Shown here: positions 29,603-40,520 of the stretch, piece by piece
Layout of the letters: each line of letters starts with the position of its first letter
How positions within the stretch are numbered: the first letter of the stretch is position 1
Notes under the pieces: model-generated
Told to the model about the DNA's origin: nothing
Seen by the model: only the letters and a program-made list of their open reading frames with translations
Databases searched by the model: none
Program-made: the position numbers and the translations under genes
NCBI RefSeq assembly: GCF_011065935.2
Contig: NZ_JAAMNH020000001.1
Span: 331,001-395,000, forward strand
DNA: 64,000 nt
Source: Clostridium estertheticum
Lineage (GTDB): Bacteria > Bacillota > Clostridia > Clostridiales > Clostridiaceae
Direction of reading: 5' to 3'

Positions 29603-29696
29603 CCACATTTCACAAGAAAATAGTTAATATACCACCTTTAGGTGATAATTAATTTGCCTTCATAATATATTTATGGAGGCGGAGGAGAGGTGAAAC

Positions 29697-30551
29697 ATGG
29701 CAGGTATGGGGCTCCTTGCAATTAAACGGAGAATAAAATCCATAACAAACACTACTAAGATCACCAGAGCCATGGGACTAGTCGCCACATCTAAATATAA
29801 AAAAATAAGGGAAAAGGTAGATACTAACAATAATTATCTATATGAGATTGAGGAAAGTATTAAGCAGGTTTGCGATAATTATGAAGAGGATAGTATTTAT
29901 ATAAGAGGAAATAATAACAACAAAAAATTGTATGTTGTATTGACCTCAGACACAGGTCTCTGTGGCGGCTTTAATTGGTCAGTAGCAAATGAAATTATTG
30001 ATAGAGTCAAAAGAAGTAAAGAAGATTACAATATAATTATTGTAGGTCAAAAAGGAAGAATTATATTTAAAAAGCTTAATATTGAAACTGTGGCTGAATA
30101 CGTTGAAATTTCAGATGTTCCTTCTCAAAAGGAAGGTACTACTATTATTAATCATGCGCTTAACATGTATACAAGTGGTGAAGTAGGTGAAGTTTACATC
30201 GTTTATAAAAAGCTTATTTCAGCATTGAAAAATGAAGTTAAAGTTGAAAAGCTACTTCCTCTAAATTTTGAAAATAAAGAGAATAATAGTAGTGATTACG
30301 TAGATATTAAAGCAATAAACGAAAAAACTCTGCATGAAATTACATCATTATTTCTAGGTGGAAAAATGTTGAATTCGTTGCTACATTCAAAAGCTAGTGA
30401 GCACAGGGCTAGAATGGAAGCTATGGGGTCAGCTACTAACAACGCTAATGATATACTTGATAAACTTAATTTAAGTTATAATAGAATTAGGCAAAGCGCC
30501 ATTACACAAGAGATTGCGGAAATAGTTGGGGGAGCAGAAGCTCAAAGGTAA
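29697..30551 (+). CDS. atpG: ATP synthase F1 subunit gamma
   Basis: Central rotor shaft, 284 aa. The N-terminal helix IKRRIKSITNTTKITRAM and the C-terminal helix ending with RQSAITQEIAEIVGGAEA form the coiled coil; the middle SDTGLCGGFN is typical. The ATG is preceded by two overlapping SDs (GGAGG and GAGAGG). Confidence 0.97.
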   Translation: MAGMGLLAIKRRIKSITNTTKITRAMGLVATSKYKKIREKVDTNNNYLYEIEESIKQVCDNYEEDSIYIRGNNNNKKLYVVLTSDTGLCGGFNWSVANEIIDRVKRSKEDYNIIIVGQKGRIIFKKLNIETVAEYVEISDVPSQKEGTTIINHALNMYTSGEVGEVYIVYKKLISALKNEVKVEKLLPLNFENKENNSSDYVDIKAINEKTLHEITSLFLGGKMLNSLLHSKASEHRARMEAMGSATNNANDILDKLNLSYNRIRQSAITQEIAEIVGGAEAQR

Positions 30552-31964
<1,413 letters not shown>

Positions 31965-32007
31965 GGCATTTTTAAGAATATGTACCTAGAAAGGTCAGTG
32001 TTTTTAT

Positions 32008-32406
32008 ATGGCAAATAGTACAAAACTAACTATACTTACGCCTGAAAAGGAGTTTTATAGTGGTGAAATCCTGAGTTTGAACACGGAGGGTGAGGATGGA
32101 AAATTTGGTATCCTTGCTAAGCATGTTCCTATGGTAGCTCCATTAAAACCAACAGTTACAACATTTATTGATTTATCTGGTAAAGAATTAAAAGCCTTTA
32201 CATCAACAGGGATTTTAAGAGTATACCTAGGTGGAGTAGAAATGTTATGCAGTGCCTGTGAATGGCCTGAGGATATAGACGCTTTAAGAACAAAAAAGTC
32301 CAAGGAAAGAGCAGAAGAAAGATTACTTCATAAAGATGGAGTTGATGTTAAAAGAGCAGAGAATTCTCTTTTAAGATCACTCATGAGAATGAAGACAGTA
32401 GAATAG
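32008..32406 (+). CDS. atpC: ATP synthase F1 subunit epsilon
   Basis: Rotor foot and regulatory subunit, 132 aa. An N-terminal beta-sandwich (LTILTPEKEFYSGEI, GKFGILAKHVPMVAPL) and a C-terminal two-helix tail. Last gene of the operon, followed by a terminator. Confidence 0.95.
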   Translation: MANSTKLTILTPEKEFYSGEILSLNTEGEDGKFGILAKHVPMVAPLKPTVTTFIDLSGKELKAFTSTGILRVYLGGVEMLCSACEWPEDIDALRTKKSKERAEERLLHKDGVDVKRAENSLLRSLMRMKTVE

Positions 32407-32419
32407 AGATTAAAAAATG

Positions 32420-32449
32420 GAGATATTAGGTTATCTCTATTTTTTTTTA
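32420..32449 (+). terminator. Terminator of the atp operon
   Basis: GAGATA-TTAGGT-TATCTC stem followed by a run of nine T. Confidence 0.8.
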
Positions 32450-32697
32450 TGCTTAAAAGGTGACAAATTCTTTTAAGCACGTTTTCATTAAAATTTTATA
32501 TATTAATAATATAGTGAATAGATTTATAGTAAAATAAGTTGTTGAAATACCTCTACCTATATAATGAATGGAATAACCCTCTTCACATTTGTGCTGAGGG
32601 ATGATTTTATTAATAGCAAAAATATTTAAAAACCATTATTTATAGAATAAAATAATAAATTTTGGTCAAGAATTTAATTGAAGGTAGGGGGATTAAA

Positions 32698-33417
32698 ATG
32701 AGAAGAAAAAGTATTACACTTTTGTGTATAGTATTATGCCTTATTATATTACAAGTTAATGTTATATTATTAAATGCACAGGAGAAAGTTAATTTATTTG
32801 ACGAAATATTACTAGAAACAAAAGGTAAAACTGTAGAATACGGATTGAAAACATCCTTTAAAACTGGAGAAGACCCGAAAGAAGTTTGTAACTATTTAAT
32901 TCGAAATTTAGGATTTGATAGTAATGAAATAAAATTAAACAATTATGAAAATAAAGATTCATATTGTATAGATTTTTCAAGTGATAATCTTCAGGGTTAT
33001 ATAGAGACCGTAAAATACAATAGTGAGAATGTTATAACAATAAACATAAGCAAAATAGATAATGAAAATGGATTAGAATCTCTCAAAAATAAAGTCAGTA
33101 ATGTTATTGGAAGTAGAGGCGAAAATATTAGATTTTTTCTTTACTTGAAGGCGAAAATACTAGAGAGAAGCCAGGATGTAATTAGTGAGGATATTTATGG
33201 TGTTAATAAAAGGATAATAAAAAATTTAAAATCTCACGGAACTGAAAATATCGAGACTGTAAGTATAAATAACGGACTAAGTACTATAGCATATACAAAA
33301 CAGTACACTAGCAAGGTAAACAATAACAAGCTAATTGATTTTAATTATGCTGTATGTAATTATTCATCCGGAAGGTACATTATCATTGGGACACCTGAAA
33401 TAATTACAACTTATTAA
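32698..33417 (+). CDS. YwmB-like secreted protein
   Basis: 239-aa protein of unknown function, matching YwmB by position between atpC and murA and by overall form. N-terminal signal/TM (residues 5-27), then an alpha/beta extracellular region without catalytic motifs. The ATG at 32698 follows TAGGGGG; an upstream in-frame start at 32662 has no SD. A TATA-binding-protein-like fold has been proposed for the family (established knowledge); the role is not known. Confidence 0.7.
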   Translation: MRRKSITLLCIVLCLIILQVNVILLNAQEKVNLFDEILLETKGKTVEYGLKTSFKTGEDPKEVCNYLIRNLGFDSNEIKLNNYENKDSYCIDFSSDNLQGYIETVKYNSENVITINISKIDNENGLESLKNKVSNVIGSRGENIRFFLYLKAKILERSQDVISEDIYGVNKRIIKNLKSHGTENIETVSINNGLSTIAYTKQYTSKVNNNKLIDFNYAVCNYSSGRYIIIGTPEIITTY

Positions 33418-33443
33418 AACTAACAATATAATGGAGGAAAAAA

Positions 33444-34703
33444 ATGGATAAATTAGTTATAAAAGGTGGGAAAAAATTACAAGGTGAAGTGAATGTTAGT
33501 TCAGCTAAAAATTCAGTGCTTCCTATACTTGTAGCAACCATATTAAACGGTAATAATTGTACCATTGAAAATGCGCCTATGCTTGAAGATGTATTCGTAA
33601 TTTGTGAAGTACTGAAATCTCTTAAAGCAAATGTTAGTATAGATAGAATAAATAATAGGGTGAAAATTAATACTGCCAATTTATTTGATAATGACGCTAA
33701 CGATGAATTAGTAAGAAAAATGAGGGCATCTTTTTTAATTATGGGGCCCATGCTTGGGAGATTTGGAACTTTCAAGATTTCACTGCCCGGGGGATGCAAT
33801 ATTGGAACTAGACCAATTGATCTTCATTTAAAGGGCCTTGCGGCACTTGGAGCAGAAATATCGGTAGGACACGGGTATGTGGAAGCAAAAGCAAAGAAAC
33901 TAAGAGGCAACAACATATACTTAGATTATCCTTCAGTAGGCGCTACAGAAAATATAATGATGGCAGCAATGCTTGCAGATGGCGAAACAGTAATAGGGAA
34001 TGCTGCTGAAGAGCCAGAAATTGTAGATTTAGCAAGGTTTTTAAGGGCTATGGGAGCGCAAATAAGTGGCGAGGGAACAGACACTATAAGGATTTTAGGA
34101 GTTAAAGATTTTAAAGAAGTTGTTTATAGACCTATATATGACAGAATTGAAGCTGGTACATTTATGATAACTGCTGCAATGACAAAGAGCCTAATTAAAA
34201 TTAATGGCGCTGATGAGGTTCATTTAAAACCAATAATAGCAAAGCTTACAGAAATGGGAGTTGCAATGGAGATTAATGAGAGCAGTATAATTGTTGATGG
34301 AAGGAAAAAACTGAATCCGGTGGATATAAAGACTATGCCATATCCAGGATTCCCTACAGATATGCAAGCTCAGATGATGAGTTTATTATGCACTGTAAAA
34401 GGTACAAGTATAATTACAGAAACTATATTTGAAAATAGATTTATGCAAGCCGTAGAACTCAAGAGAATGGGTGCAAATATAAGAATAGATGGTAGAAGTG
34501 CTGTAATAGAGGGTATAGACACGTTTACAGGTTCAGAAGTAACAGCTACAGATTTAAGAGCTGGAGCATCACTAATCCTGGCAGGACTTACTGCAGAGGG
34601 GTCAACTACAATAAGCGATATATATCATATTGATAGAGGCTATGTTTCTATTGAACAGAAATTAAAGGGGCTGGGTGCAGATATAGAAAGGGTGAGTTCT
34701 TAA
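33444..34703 (+). CDS. murA: UDP-N-acetylglucosamine 1-carboxyvinyltransferase
   Basis: First committed step of peptidoglycan synthesis: transfers enolpyruvate from PEP to UDP-GlcNAc. 419 aa. The active-site Cys is present in LPGGCNIGTRPIDLH, so fosfomycin would be expected to inhibit it (inference). Asn23-equivalent and GFPTDMQAQ are intact. Neighbours ywmB and spoIID match the Bacillus murAA locus. Confidence 0.97.
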   Translation: MDKLVIKGGKKLQGEVNVSSAKNSVLPILVATILNGNNCTIENAPMLEDVFVICEVLKSLKANVSIDRINNRVKINTANLFDNDANDELVRKMRASFLIMGPMLGRFGTFKISLPGGCNIGTRPIDLHLKGLAALGAEISVGHGYVEAKAKKLRGNNIYLDYPSVGATENIMMAAMLADGETVIGNAAEEPEIVDLARFLRAMGAQISGEGTDTIRILGVKDFKEVVYRPIYDRIEAGTFMITAAMTKSLIKINGADEVHLKPIIAKLTEMGVAMEINESSIIVDGRKKLNPVDIKTMPYPGFPTDMQAQMMSLLCTVKGTSIITETIFENRFMQAVELKRMGANIRIDGRSAVIEGIDTFTGSEVTATDLRAGASLILAGLTAEGSTTISDIYHIDRGYVSIEQKLKGLGADIERVSS

Positions 34704-34768
34704 AAACAGCGGGAAAGTATAATTATATTGAGAGAAGTATTTAATAATAAAACGCAGAAGGTTGCTAG

Positions 34769-34792
34769 AAGCTGCAAAGTTGATAATTTAAT
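34769..34792 (+). repeat. Dispersed leader repeat, family 1, copy D (weak)
   Basis: AGAAGCTGCAAAGTTGATAATTTAAT, a diverged match to the AGCT-N-GCA-G-TGATGATTTAAT core, between murA and its terminator palindrome. Confidence 0.35.
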
Positions 34793-34801
34793 ATGAATTT
34801 T

Positions 34802-34851
34802 AAAGAATTGAGATATATTAATTAATAATAATTAATATATCTCAATTCTTT
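34802..34851 (+). terminator. Large palindromic terminator after murA
   Basis: Near-perfect 23-bp-arm palindrome starting AAAGAATTGAGATATATT and ending with its complement; only moderately U-rich after the stem. Confidence 0.7.
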
Positions 34852-34977
34852 ATTTATATTAAAAATTTTCTGTGCTTTTTATTCATTGTGGAATTAACAC
34901 TTCAAAAAAAGTAATATTATTTATCTTTATATAATATGTATAAAGTGATATTTATTTTATAACGAGAGGAGAAAAGC

Positions 34978-36024
34978 ATGAGAAGAGTTTTTATTACAGC
35001 ACATTTGAAAAACTTCCTTCTATTAATTATTGCATTTATTTCATTTATAGTTATAACTTCTGTATTAATAGTGGGCGTAGGGGATAATAAAAGCTTAAAT
35101 AAAAGTAAAAACTCTATAATTAAACAAGAAGAATATAAAAGTCTTATTAAAATTAGCTCACTTCCCCAAATTTCTAAAATTAAAGTATTCATATCAAAGG
35201 AAAACAAAATAAAAGAAATCAATTTAGAAGAATACATTACTGGAGTTGTTGCAGCGGAAATGCCTGCTGAGTTTGAGATAGATGCACTAAAAGCTCAAGC
35301 AGTGGCTTCTAGGACTTACGCATTAGCTCATGTTACTGAATTAGGTGGAATACTATGTAAAAATGCTAATGGGGCAAATTTATGCGATACAGTTCACTGT
35401 CAAGTCTATGTGAGCAAAGAAGAACGAATAAAGTTATGGCCAAAAGGCTTAGGCGAAAAGTATTGGGATAAGATTAAGACGGCGGTGGTGGGCACACAAG
35501 GAGAAGTTTTAACCTATAACAATAGCTTGGTAATGGAGCCCTATTATTTTGCAACTAGCAGTGGTAAAACGGAAAACTCTGAGGAGGTATTTAGCAATAA
35601 CATACCTTATTTAAGAAGTGTAGAAAGCGGAGGTGAAGAAAGAGCACCAAAGTTTAAAAGCAGTAAAATTTTTGGATACAATGAGCTAAGTCAGATTATA
35701 AATAACAATTACAGTAATGCTAAGGTAACCTCAACTAACATAAAAAAACAAATAACAATAATTGATAGGACTGAGGCAGGAAGTGTTAAAAATATTAAAA
35801 TAGGAAGTATAACCATGACGGGTAGTAAATTTAGAACTATGTTAGGTCTGAATTCATCAAATTTTGAAATAGTATTTAATTTGAAGAGTGTAGAGATAGA
35901 TACCACTGGTTATGGCCATGGGGTAGGAATGAGCCAATGGGGTGCAGATGCAATGGCTAAGGAAGGAAAAAATTATATACAAATATTAAATCATTATTAT
36001 CTAGGAACTGTTATATCCAAATAA
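34978..36024 (+). CDS. spoIID: Stage II sporulation protein D
   Basis: Lytic transglycosylase of the engulfment DMP machine, anchored in the mother-cell membrane. 348 aa. N-terminal TM (residues 10-34); the conserved block EEYITGVVAAEMPAEFE with the catalytic Glu, QAVASRTYAL, and the C-terminal GYGHGVGMSQWGADAMA. SD GAGAGGAG. Followed by its terminator, then spoIIQ, its forespore counterpart. Confidence 0.95.
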   Translation: MRRVFITAHLKNFLLLIIAFISFIVITSVLIVGVGDNKSLNKSKNSIIKQEEYKSLIKISSLPQISKIKVFISKENKIKEINLEEYITGVVAAEMPAEFEIDALKAQAVASRTYALAHVTELGGILCKNANGANLCDTVHCQVYVSKEERIKLWPKGLGEKYWDKIKTAVVGTQGEVLTYNNSLVMEPYYFATSSGKTENSEEVFSNNIPYLRSVESGGEERAPKFKSSKIFGYNELSQIINNNYSNAKVTSTNIKKQITIIDRTEAGSVKNIKIGSITMTGSKFRTMLGLNSSNFEIVFNLKSVEIDTTGYGHGVGMSQWGADAMAKEGKNYIQILNHYYLGTVISK

Positions 36025-36038
36025 AAGGTTATATTAAT

Positions 36039-36083
36039 AAACTAGTTATCTTTTTTTATAAAAGATAACTAGTTTAATTTTTT
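36039..36083 (+). terminator. Terminator after spoIID
   Basis: AAACTAGTTATCTTTT / AAAGATAACTAGTTT stem-loop, then AATTTTTT. Confidence 0.85.
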
Positions 36084-36254
36084 AGGGCGTGAATTTTTAA
36101 GATTTAATAAATATAAGTAAAAAATGTTAAATTTAAGACCTAAAAAACGTAAATTTAAAGAAATATAATATAAATGTGAAATAAGTGGAAAAAATTTTAT
36201 AAAATATGTATGTTTTAATACAATATGGACAAAAATACAAATGGAGGTGTTTGT

Positions 36255-37061
36255 ATGGATAAGAAAGCAAACAATAAGACATTAAATTTTTTTAAGAAAG
36301 AGGGCTTTTATGTAGTTTTATTTATTTGTTTATGTATAGTAGCAACAGTTGCAACTATAACGGCAAGTAATAATAAAAAGTTTTCAAGTAATCAAGAAGC
36401 AATAAAAAATGAACAAGCAAATGCAGGAGACGTTCTAAAAGAGCAAGAAAAACAATATCAAGACGCTCTTCAAGTAAAAAAAGAAAATTCAGGTAAGAAT
36501 GAGGTGCTTAAACCAGTACCTAATATTCAAAAGGTTACAACTGGAAACTTAACATCACCAGTTTCAAAATCAGTTAATGCTACATTTACAAAACCTGTAG
36601 CAAATGGACTGCTTGCAAGAGGCTATTCAAAGGATATTGACTACTCATACAGGTGGAAGACTGATGGCAGCTATAGAACTAACTTGGGTATTGCTATTCA
36701 AGCAAAGCTAGGTGAACCAGTTTTAGCTGTTATGGATGGAATAGTAGAAAAAGTTGGTAGCGATGAAAAGGGCAAGATGGTTGAAATAAAACATCAAAAC
36801 GGTACTATTACTAAATATTATAATTTAGAAGAAAAGATATTAGTAAAAAATGGTGATAAGATAACAAAAAAACAGCAAATCGGTACTGTAGGAAATACTA
36901 GTTTAAACTCATGCAATGAAGTGTATGGTCCACATTTATATTTTGAAGTTTTGGAAAAGAACATTGATCCTAAAACCAGTAAAACTATTGAATATATAAA
37001 CGTCGACCCTACTAGATATGTACAATATGAGAAATATCAACCTGTAGCAACAAAACAATAG
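36255..37061 (+). CDS. spoIIQ: SpoIIQ-like M23/LytM-fold protein, catalytic residues lost
   Basis: Forespore membrane protein of the SpoIIQ-SpoIIIAH channel. 268 aa from ATG 36255, behind GGAGGTG; the upstream in-frame ATG 36225 lies before the SD. TM at residues 16-37, a low-complexity linker, and a LytM domain from about residue 120. In that domain the zinc His/Asp pair (HxxxD) reads NLGIA, the H of the YxH segment reads YYN, and HxH reads HLY, so it is predicted inactive. Its position before spoIIID supports the SpoIIQ assignment. Confidence 0.85.
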   Translation: MDKKANNKTLNFFKKEGFYVVLFICLCIVATVATITASNNKKFSSNQEAIKNEQANAGDVLKEQEKQYQDALQVKKENSGKNEVLKPVPNIQKVTTGNLTSPVSKSVNATFTKPVANGLLARGYSKDIDYSYRWKTDGSYRTNLGIAIQAKLGEPVLAVMDGIVEKVGSDEKGKMVEIKHQNGTITKYYNLEEKILVKNGDKITKKQQIGTVGNTSLNSCNEVYGPHLYFEVLEKNIDPKTSKTIEYINVDPTRYVQYEKYQPVATKQ

Positions 37062-37073
37062 CCAATAACCATA

Positions 37074-37118
37074 CCAATTAGTCATTTTTCTGAAATATAT
37101 GGCAAAATGACTAATTGG
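37074..37118. promoter_or_regulatory. 15-bp-stem hairpin between spoIIQ and spoIIID
   Basis: CCAATTAGTCATTTT / AAAATGACTAATTGG with a 15-nt loop and no T-tract. Could be a weak terminator for spoIIQ or a leader structure or operator for spoIIID. Confidence 0.5.
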
Positions 37119-37181
37119 AATGGAATTTAAAATGGAGTTAAAGCATATTTATAAATAGAGAAGGGTCAAGGAGGTAACACT

Positions 37182-37436
37182 TTGAAAGACTATATTGAAG
37201 ATCGAGTACTGGAAGTTGCTAAGTATATTATTGAGTCAAAAGCTACAATAAGGAGAACCGCCAAAGTGTTTGGAGTTAGCAAAAGTACTATACACAAGGA
37301 TATGACAGAAAGATTGCCTACAATAAATCCTCAAATTGCTAACCAAGCAAAAACAATTTTGGATTTAAATAAATCTGAGCGACATATCAGGGGAGGAAGA
37401 GCAACAAGACTTAAATACAAGGCAGTTGAAGGATAA
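37182..37436 (+). CDS. spoIIID: Sporulation transcriptional regulator SpoIIID
   Basis: Mother-cell DNA-binding protein that modulates the sigma-E regulon. 84 aa. HTH in TIRRTAKVFGVSKSTIHKD and the C-terminal basic helix GGRATRLKYK. The start is TTG 37182, 7 nt after AAGGAGGT. Upstream of mbl, as in Bacillus. Confidence 0.96.
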   Translation: MKDYIEDRVLEVAKYIIESKATIRRTAKVFGVSKSTIHKDMTERLPTINPQIANQAKTILDLNKSERHIRGGRATRLKYKAVEG

Positions 37437-37562
37437 AAACATTTCAATAAAAAACATAATAAATATTAAAGCTAAAAAAGAGGATTTTTTTGTGGCTTTA
37501 TAGAATAGAGTTTAGTATAATTTAAATAATGAATATACTAAAGAGCAGGAGTGAGTTTTGAG

Positions 37563-38597
37563 ATGTTTTTTTTTAGAATAGGTACAGATATGGGAATAGA
37601 TTTAGGTACAGCCACAGTACTTGTATATATCAAGGGAAAAGGTGTTATCTTAAAAGAGCCATCTGTCGTTGCCATAGATAGAAATAATGATAAGGTATTG
37701 GCAGTAGGAGAAGAAGCTAGGCAAATGATAGGAAGAACACCAGGCAATATTGTGGCAATACGTCCTATGAGGGACGGAGTTATTTCAGATTATGATATAA
37801 CAGAAAAAATGTTAAAGCATTTTATTAGTAAGGCTTGTGGGAAAAGAAGATTATCAGCTCCAAGAGTTGTCATATGCGTCCCTTGTGAAGCAACGGAGGT
37901 AGAGCGAAGAGCTGTAGAAGATGCAGGAAGAAATGCCGGAGCTAAGAAAGTTTATCTTATAGAAGAACCACTAGCGGCGGCAATCGGAGCAGGACTTGAT
38001 ATTACTCGCGCAAGCGGTAATATGGTTATTGATATTGGTGGAGGGACTACAGATGTTGCAGTTATTTCTTTAGGTGGTATGGTTGTACGTGAATCAATTA
38101 AAGTAGCCGGAGATAAGTTTGATGACGATATTATAAAGTATATAAGAAGAAAGCATAAGCTGATGATTGGTGAGAGAACTGCAGAAAATTTAAAAATCAA
38201 CATAGGTTGTGCTTATAAACAAGATGAAGAGACTACGATGGAAATAAGAGGAAGAGATTTAATCACAGGTCTTCCTAAAAACTTACAAGTAACATCGGAA
38301 GAAATGCGAGAAGCTTTAAGCGAGGCAGTAAATTCAATAGCAGAATGTACACATTCCGTGTTAGAAAAAACACCGCCAGAGCTGTCAGCTGACATAGCTG
38401 ACAAAGGTATTGTTATGACTGGTGGCGGTTCACTGTTAAAAGGACTAGACAAACTTATACAGGAAATCACTAAAGTCCCAGTATACCTTGCTGAGGATCC
38501 CGTTTCATGTGTAGCACTGGGAACAGGTAAAGTATTGGATTATATGGATAAGCTAGATAATTCATTTAATGGAGGCGACAGATATTTAACAGATTAA
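37563..38597 (+). CDS. mbl: Rod-shape-determining protein Mbl/MreB
   Basis: Actin-like cytoskeletal ATPase that guides lateral wall synthesis. 344 aa. Seen: GIDLGTATVLVY (phosphate 1), DIGGGTTDVAVISLGG (phosphate 2) and MTGGGSLLKGLDKLI. ATG 37563 is taken because the in-frame GTG 37551 overlaps the SD AGGAGTGAG. The spoIIID-mbl order identifies it as the Mbl paralogue. Confidence 0.93.
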   Translation: MFFFRIGTDMGIDLGTATVLVYIKGKGVILKEPSVVAIDRNNDKVLAVGEEARQMIGRTPGNIVAIRPMRDGVISDYDITEKMLKHFISKACGKRRLSAPRVVICVPCEATEVERRAVEDAGRNAGAKKVYLIEEPLAAAIGAGLDITRASGNMVIDIGGGTTDVAVISLGGMVVRESIKVAGDKFDDDIIKYIRRKHKLMIGERTAENLKINIGCAYKQDEETTMEIRGRDLITGLPKNLQVTSEEMREALSEAVNSIAECTHSVLEKTPPELSADIADKGIVMTGGGSLLKGLDKLIQEITKVPVYLAEDPVSCVALGTGKVLDYMDKLDNSFNGGDRYLTD

Positions 38598-38618
38598 AAA
38601 GTGTAAACAAGCTATATG

Positions 38619-38665
38619 AATAAGCAATACAATTAATCTAATAATTGTATTGCTTATTTTTTTTA
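38619..38665 (+). terminator. Terminator after mbl
   Basis: AATAAGCAATACAATTA / TAATTGTATTGCTTATT followed by T7-8. Confidence 0.85.
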
Positions 38666-38720
38666 TTATATAATGCACTATAAATTAAAGGCTGTAGATA
38701 ATTATTTAAAATAAAATAGT

Positions 38721-39278
38721 TTATAAAACTGGATCTAAATTTTTTTCTTCATTGCTGAGTGAATACAAATAATATGAATGCAAAAGGGAACGGCTCAAAA
38801 CGCTAGCAATTTCCATTACTAAACTTAGTCTTATGTTTCTATTAGTGAACAGTTCACTATCATCACTTGAATCTACTATGCCTATTAATGAAACATTGCC
38901 TACTTTAGGAAGTGTTTTTCCTACACCTTTTCCAGGATGGATTGGATAATTTCTAGCTTGAATCTCACCAATATTTGATATGTCTCCTAAACATGCATCT
39001 ACACCTATTATAGTGCAATTTGGATGCAGTGCATTTATTTTAGCTAATTTACTATCAATGTTCAAGGCGTGGATTGGATTATCAATAGTGCCATATACAG
39101 GTAGTGGGAAGGAGCTATCTTTTAAAAATGTACCCACTAAAGGGCCTAGACAATCACCTATACATCTATCAGTGCCTATGCAAACAACTAAAGTGTTTTT
39201 ATCAATATAGTCTTTTAGAAAGTTAGAGATTGTATAGTATGCTAAAGGGTCTTTATAATGGGTTTTAGCTTTACTCAA
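38721..39278 (-). CDS. yyaC: Spore protease-like protein YyaC
   Basis: 185-aa protein of the YyaC family, related to the germination protease GPR fold and found in spore formers. Seen: the core VVCIGTDRCIGDCLGPLVG and the DACLGDISNIGEI segment containing the conserved acidic residues. The role is uncertain; it is expected to be made during sporulation. Transcribed towards mbl. Confidence 0.85.
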   Translation of the reverse strand: MSKAKTHYKDPLAYYTISNFLKDYIDKNTLVVCIGTDRCIGDCLGPLVGTFLKDSSFPLPVYGTIDNPIHALNIDSKLAKINALHPNCTIIGVDACLGDISNIGEIQARNYPIHPGKGVGKTLPKVGNVSLIGIVDSSDDSELFTNRNIRLSLVMEIASVLSRSLLHSYYLYSLSNEEKNLDPVL

Positions 39279-39430
39279 GAAATATACCTCCTTGTATTGC
39301 GCTGTGAATAGATTATTTTCCTATCAATAATTTATATGAATAAATTCCTTGTATTATTATGATAAAAGAATAAAAAAATGATAAATTGGAAAATAATCTA
39401 TATATACTAATTATTTGAGGTGATATTAAC

Positions 39431-40120
39431 ATGAAGAAAATAAATTTATTGTTGATTATTATATTTTCTACTGTTGTAAGCATAGGTGTAATGCTTTATT
39501 ACAGTAGCTTTGCAATTAAAGCAAAGTATTATGAATCAGATAAATTAAAAAAACAGGCAGTAGTTGGGTATAAAAAAGATTACATTCCAAAAGATACTAT
39601 AAATAATGATAACCAGGGTAGAGTGATTAAAAAAGTTGATGAAGAAACTTCTAATGTAAAAGAAGAGTTAGAAAAAGACGATTTAGCTAAAAGTGAATTA
39701 AGTGATGAACAAAAAAGTAGTGTTAATTTGAATGCAAATCCATCAAGTAGAGATATTGAAAAAAACAATTGGAACAAAGATATGACCAGTGACATATATG
39801 CACTTAAACCAGCGGATAGCCTGGAGAATGACCATTACAATGCAAAGCAGCAGGAACAATCAGTATTTAAGGTATCAACAGGGAAAATAGAAGAAAGTCT
39901 AACAACTTCTGATAAAATAAAATTACTTTATGTAAGCTTCCAGCTAGGAAAAGAGAATTATAAAAAAGTGAAAGATTATTTATATGAAGTGGATGCTGAA
40001 GATGGTGTCCTTAAAGCACTGAAATTACTAAAAGAAGAATTATCCAAAAAAGAATATGAAAAAGTGAGAAAAATAGCTGGAAAGTTTATAGATATGGATG
40101 CTGCGGAAATGCTAAAATAG
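39431..40120 (+). CDS. Hypothetical membrane-anchored protein
   Basis: Unrecognised 229-aa protein. One N-terminal TM or uncleaved signal (residues 5-26), then about 120 residues of highly charged, low-complexity Lys/Glu/Asp/Ser linker, then a helical C-terminal domain of about 75 residues starting near TTSDKIKLLYVSFQLG. No Cys, no recognisable motif. The layout (anchor, linker, small helical domain) suits an extracytoplasmic interaction module, but no function is assigned. It lies between yyaC and the tRNA cluster. Confidence 0.65.
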   Translation: MKKINLLLIIIFSTVVSIGVMLYYSSFAIKAKYYESDKLKKQAVVGYKKDYIPKDTINNDNQGRVIKKVDEETSNVKEELEKDDLAKSELSDEQKSSVNLNANPSSRDIEKNNWNKDMTSDIYALKPADSLENDHYNAKQQEQSVFKVSTGKIEESLTTSDKIKLLYVSFQLGKENYKKVKDYLYEVDAEDGVLKALKLLKEELSKKEYEKVRKIAGKFIDMDAAEMLK

Positions 40121-40261
40121 TCATATTACTACTAAGTAATATAAAAAATAATTTATCTTTTCTAATGAAGAATAATAAGTTATATTAATGCTTAAAATAG
40201 AGTAAATATGCGATTGGTATAGCAATGTAGAGAAGAAGTCGCTAATTCGAAAAAAGAGAAC

Positions 40262-40290
40262 TTGAAATTAATTAATTATAGTTGTATAAT
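40262..40290 (+). promoter_or_regulatory. Promoter of the tRNA cluster
   Basis: TTGAAA, 17 nt, TATAAT; transcription would start about 33 nt before the first tRNA. Confidence 0.7.
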
Positions 40291-40329
40291 AATTCTTGTC
40301 GACAGGATAAAGAGACGAAAAAATAATAT

Positions 40330-40404
40330 GCTGGCATGGCTCAACGGTAGAGCAGCTGACTTGTAATCAGCAGGTTGTAGGTTCAATTCCTATTGCCAGC
40401 TCCA
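40330..40404 (+). tRNA. tRNA-Thr (UGU), copy 1
   Basis: 75-nt cloverleaf with encoded CCA. Acceptor GCTGGCA/TGCCAGC; anticodon loop CTTGTAA gives UGU. Confidence 0.97.
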
Positions 40405-40409
40405 AAAGT

Positions 40410-40494
40410 GGAGGAGTTCCCGAGTGGCCAAAGGGGGCAGACTGTAAATCTGTTACGTAATGTTTCGATGGTTCGAATCCGTCCTCCTCCACCA
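40410..40494 (+). tRNA. tRNA-Tyr (GUA), copy 1
   Basis: 85-nt class-II tRNA with a long variable arm and encoded CCA. Acceptor GGAGGAG/CTCCTCC; anticodon loop CTGTAAA gives GUA. Confidence 0.97.
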
Positions 40495-40520
40495 TTTTTA
40501 TTATAATCACCGCAAATTAT

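Noticed and set aside
32591..32617. Sixth copy of the family-1 leader repeat before ywmB
   Set aside because: Only a loose match (GTGC..GGGATGATTTTATTAA); too diverged to count without a profile search.
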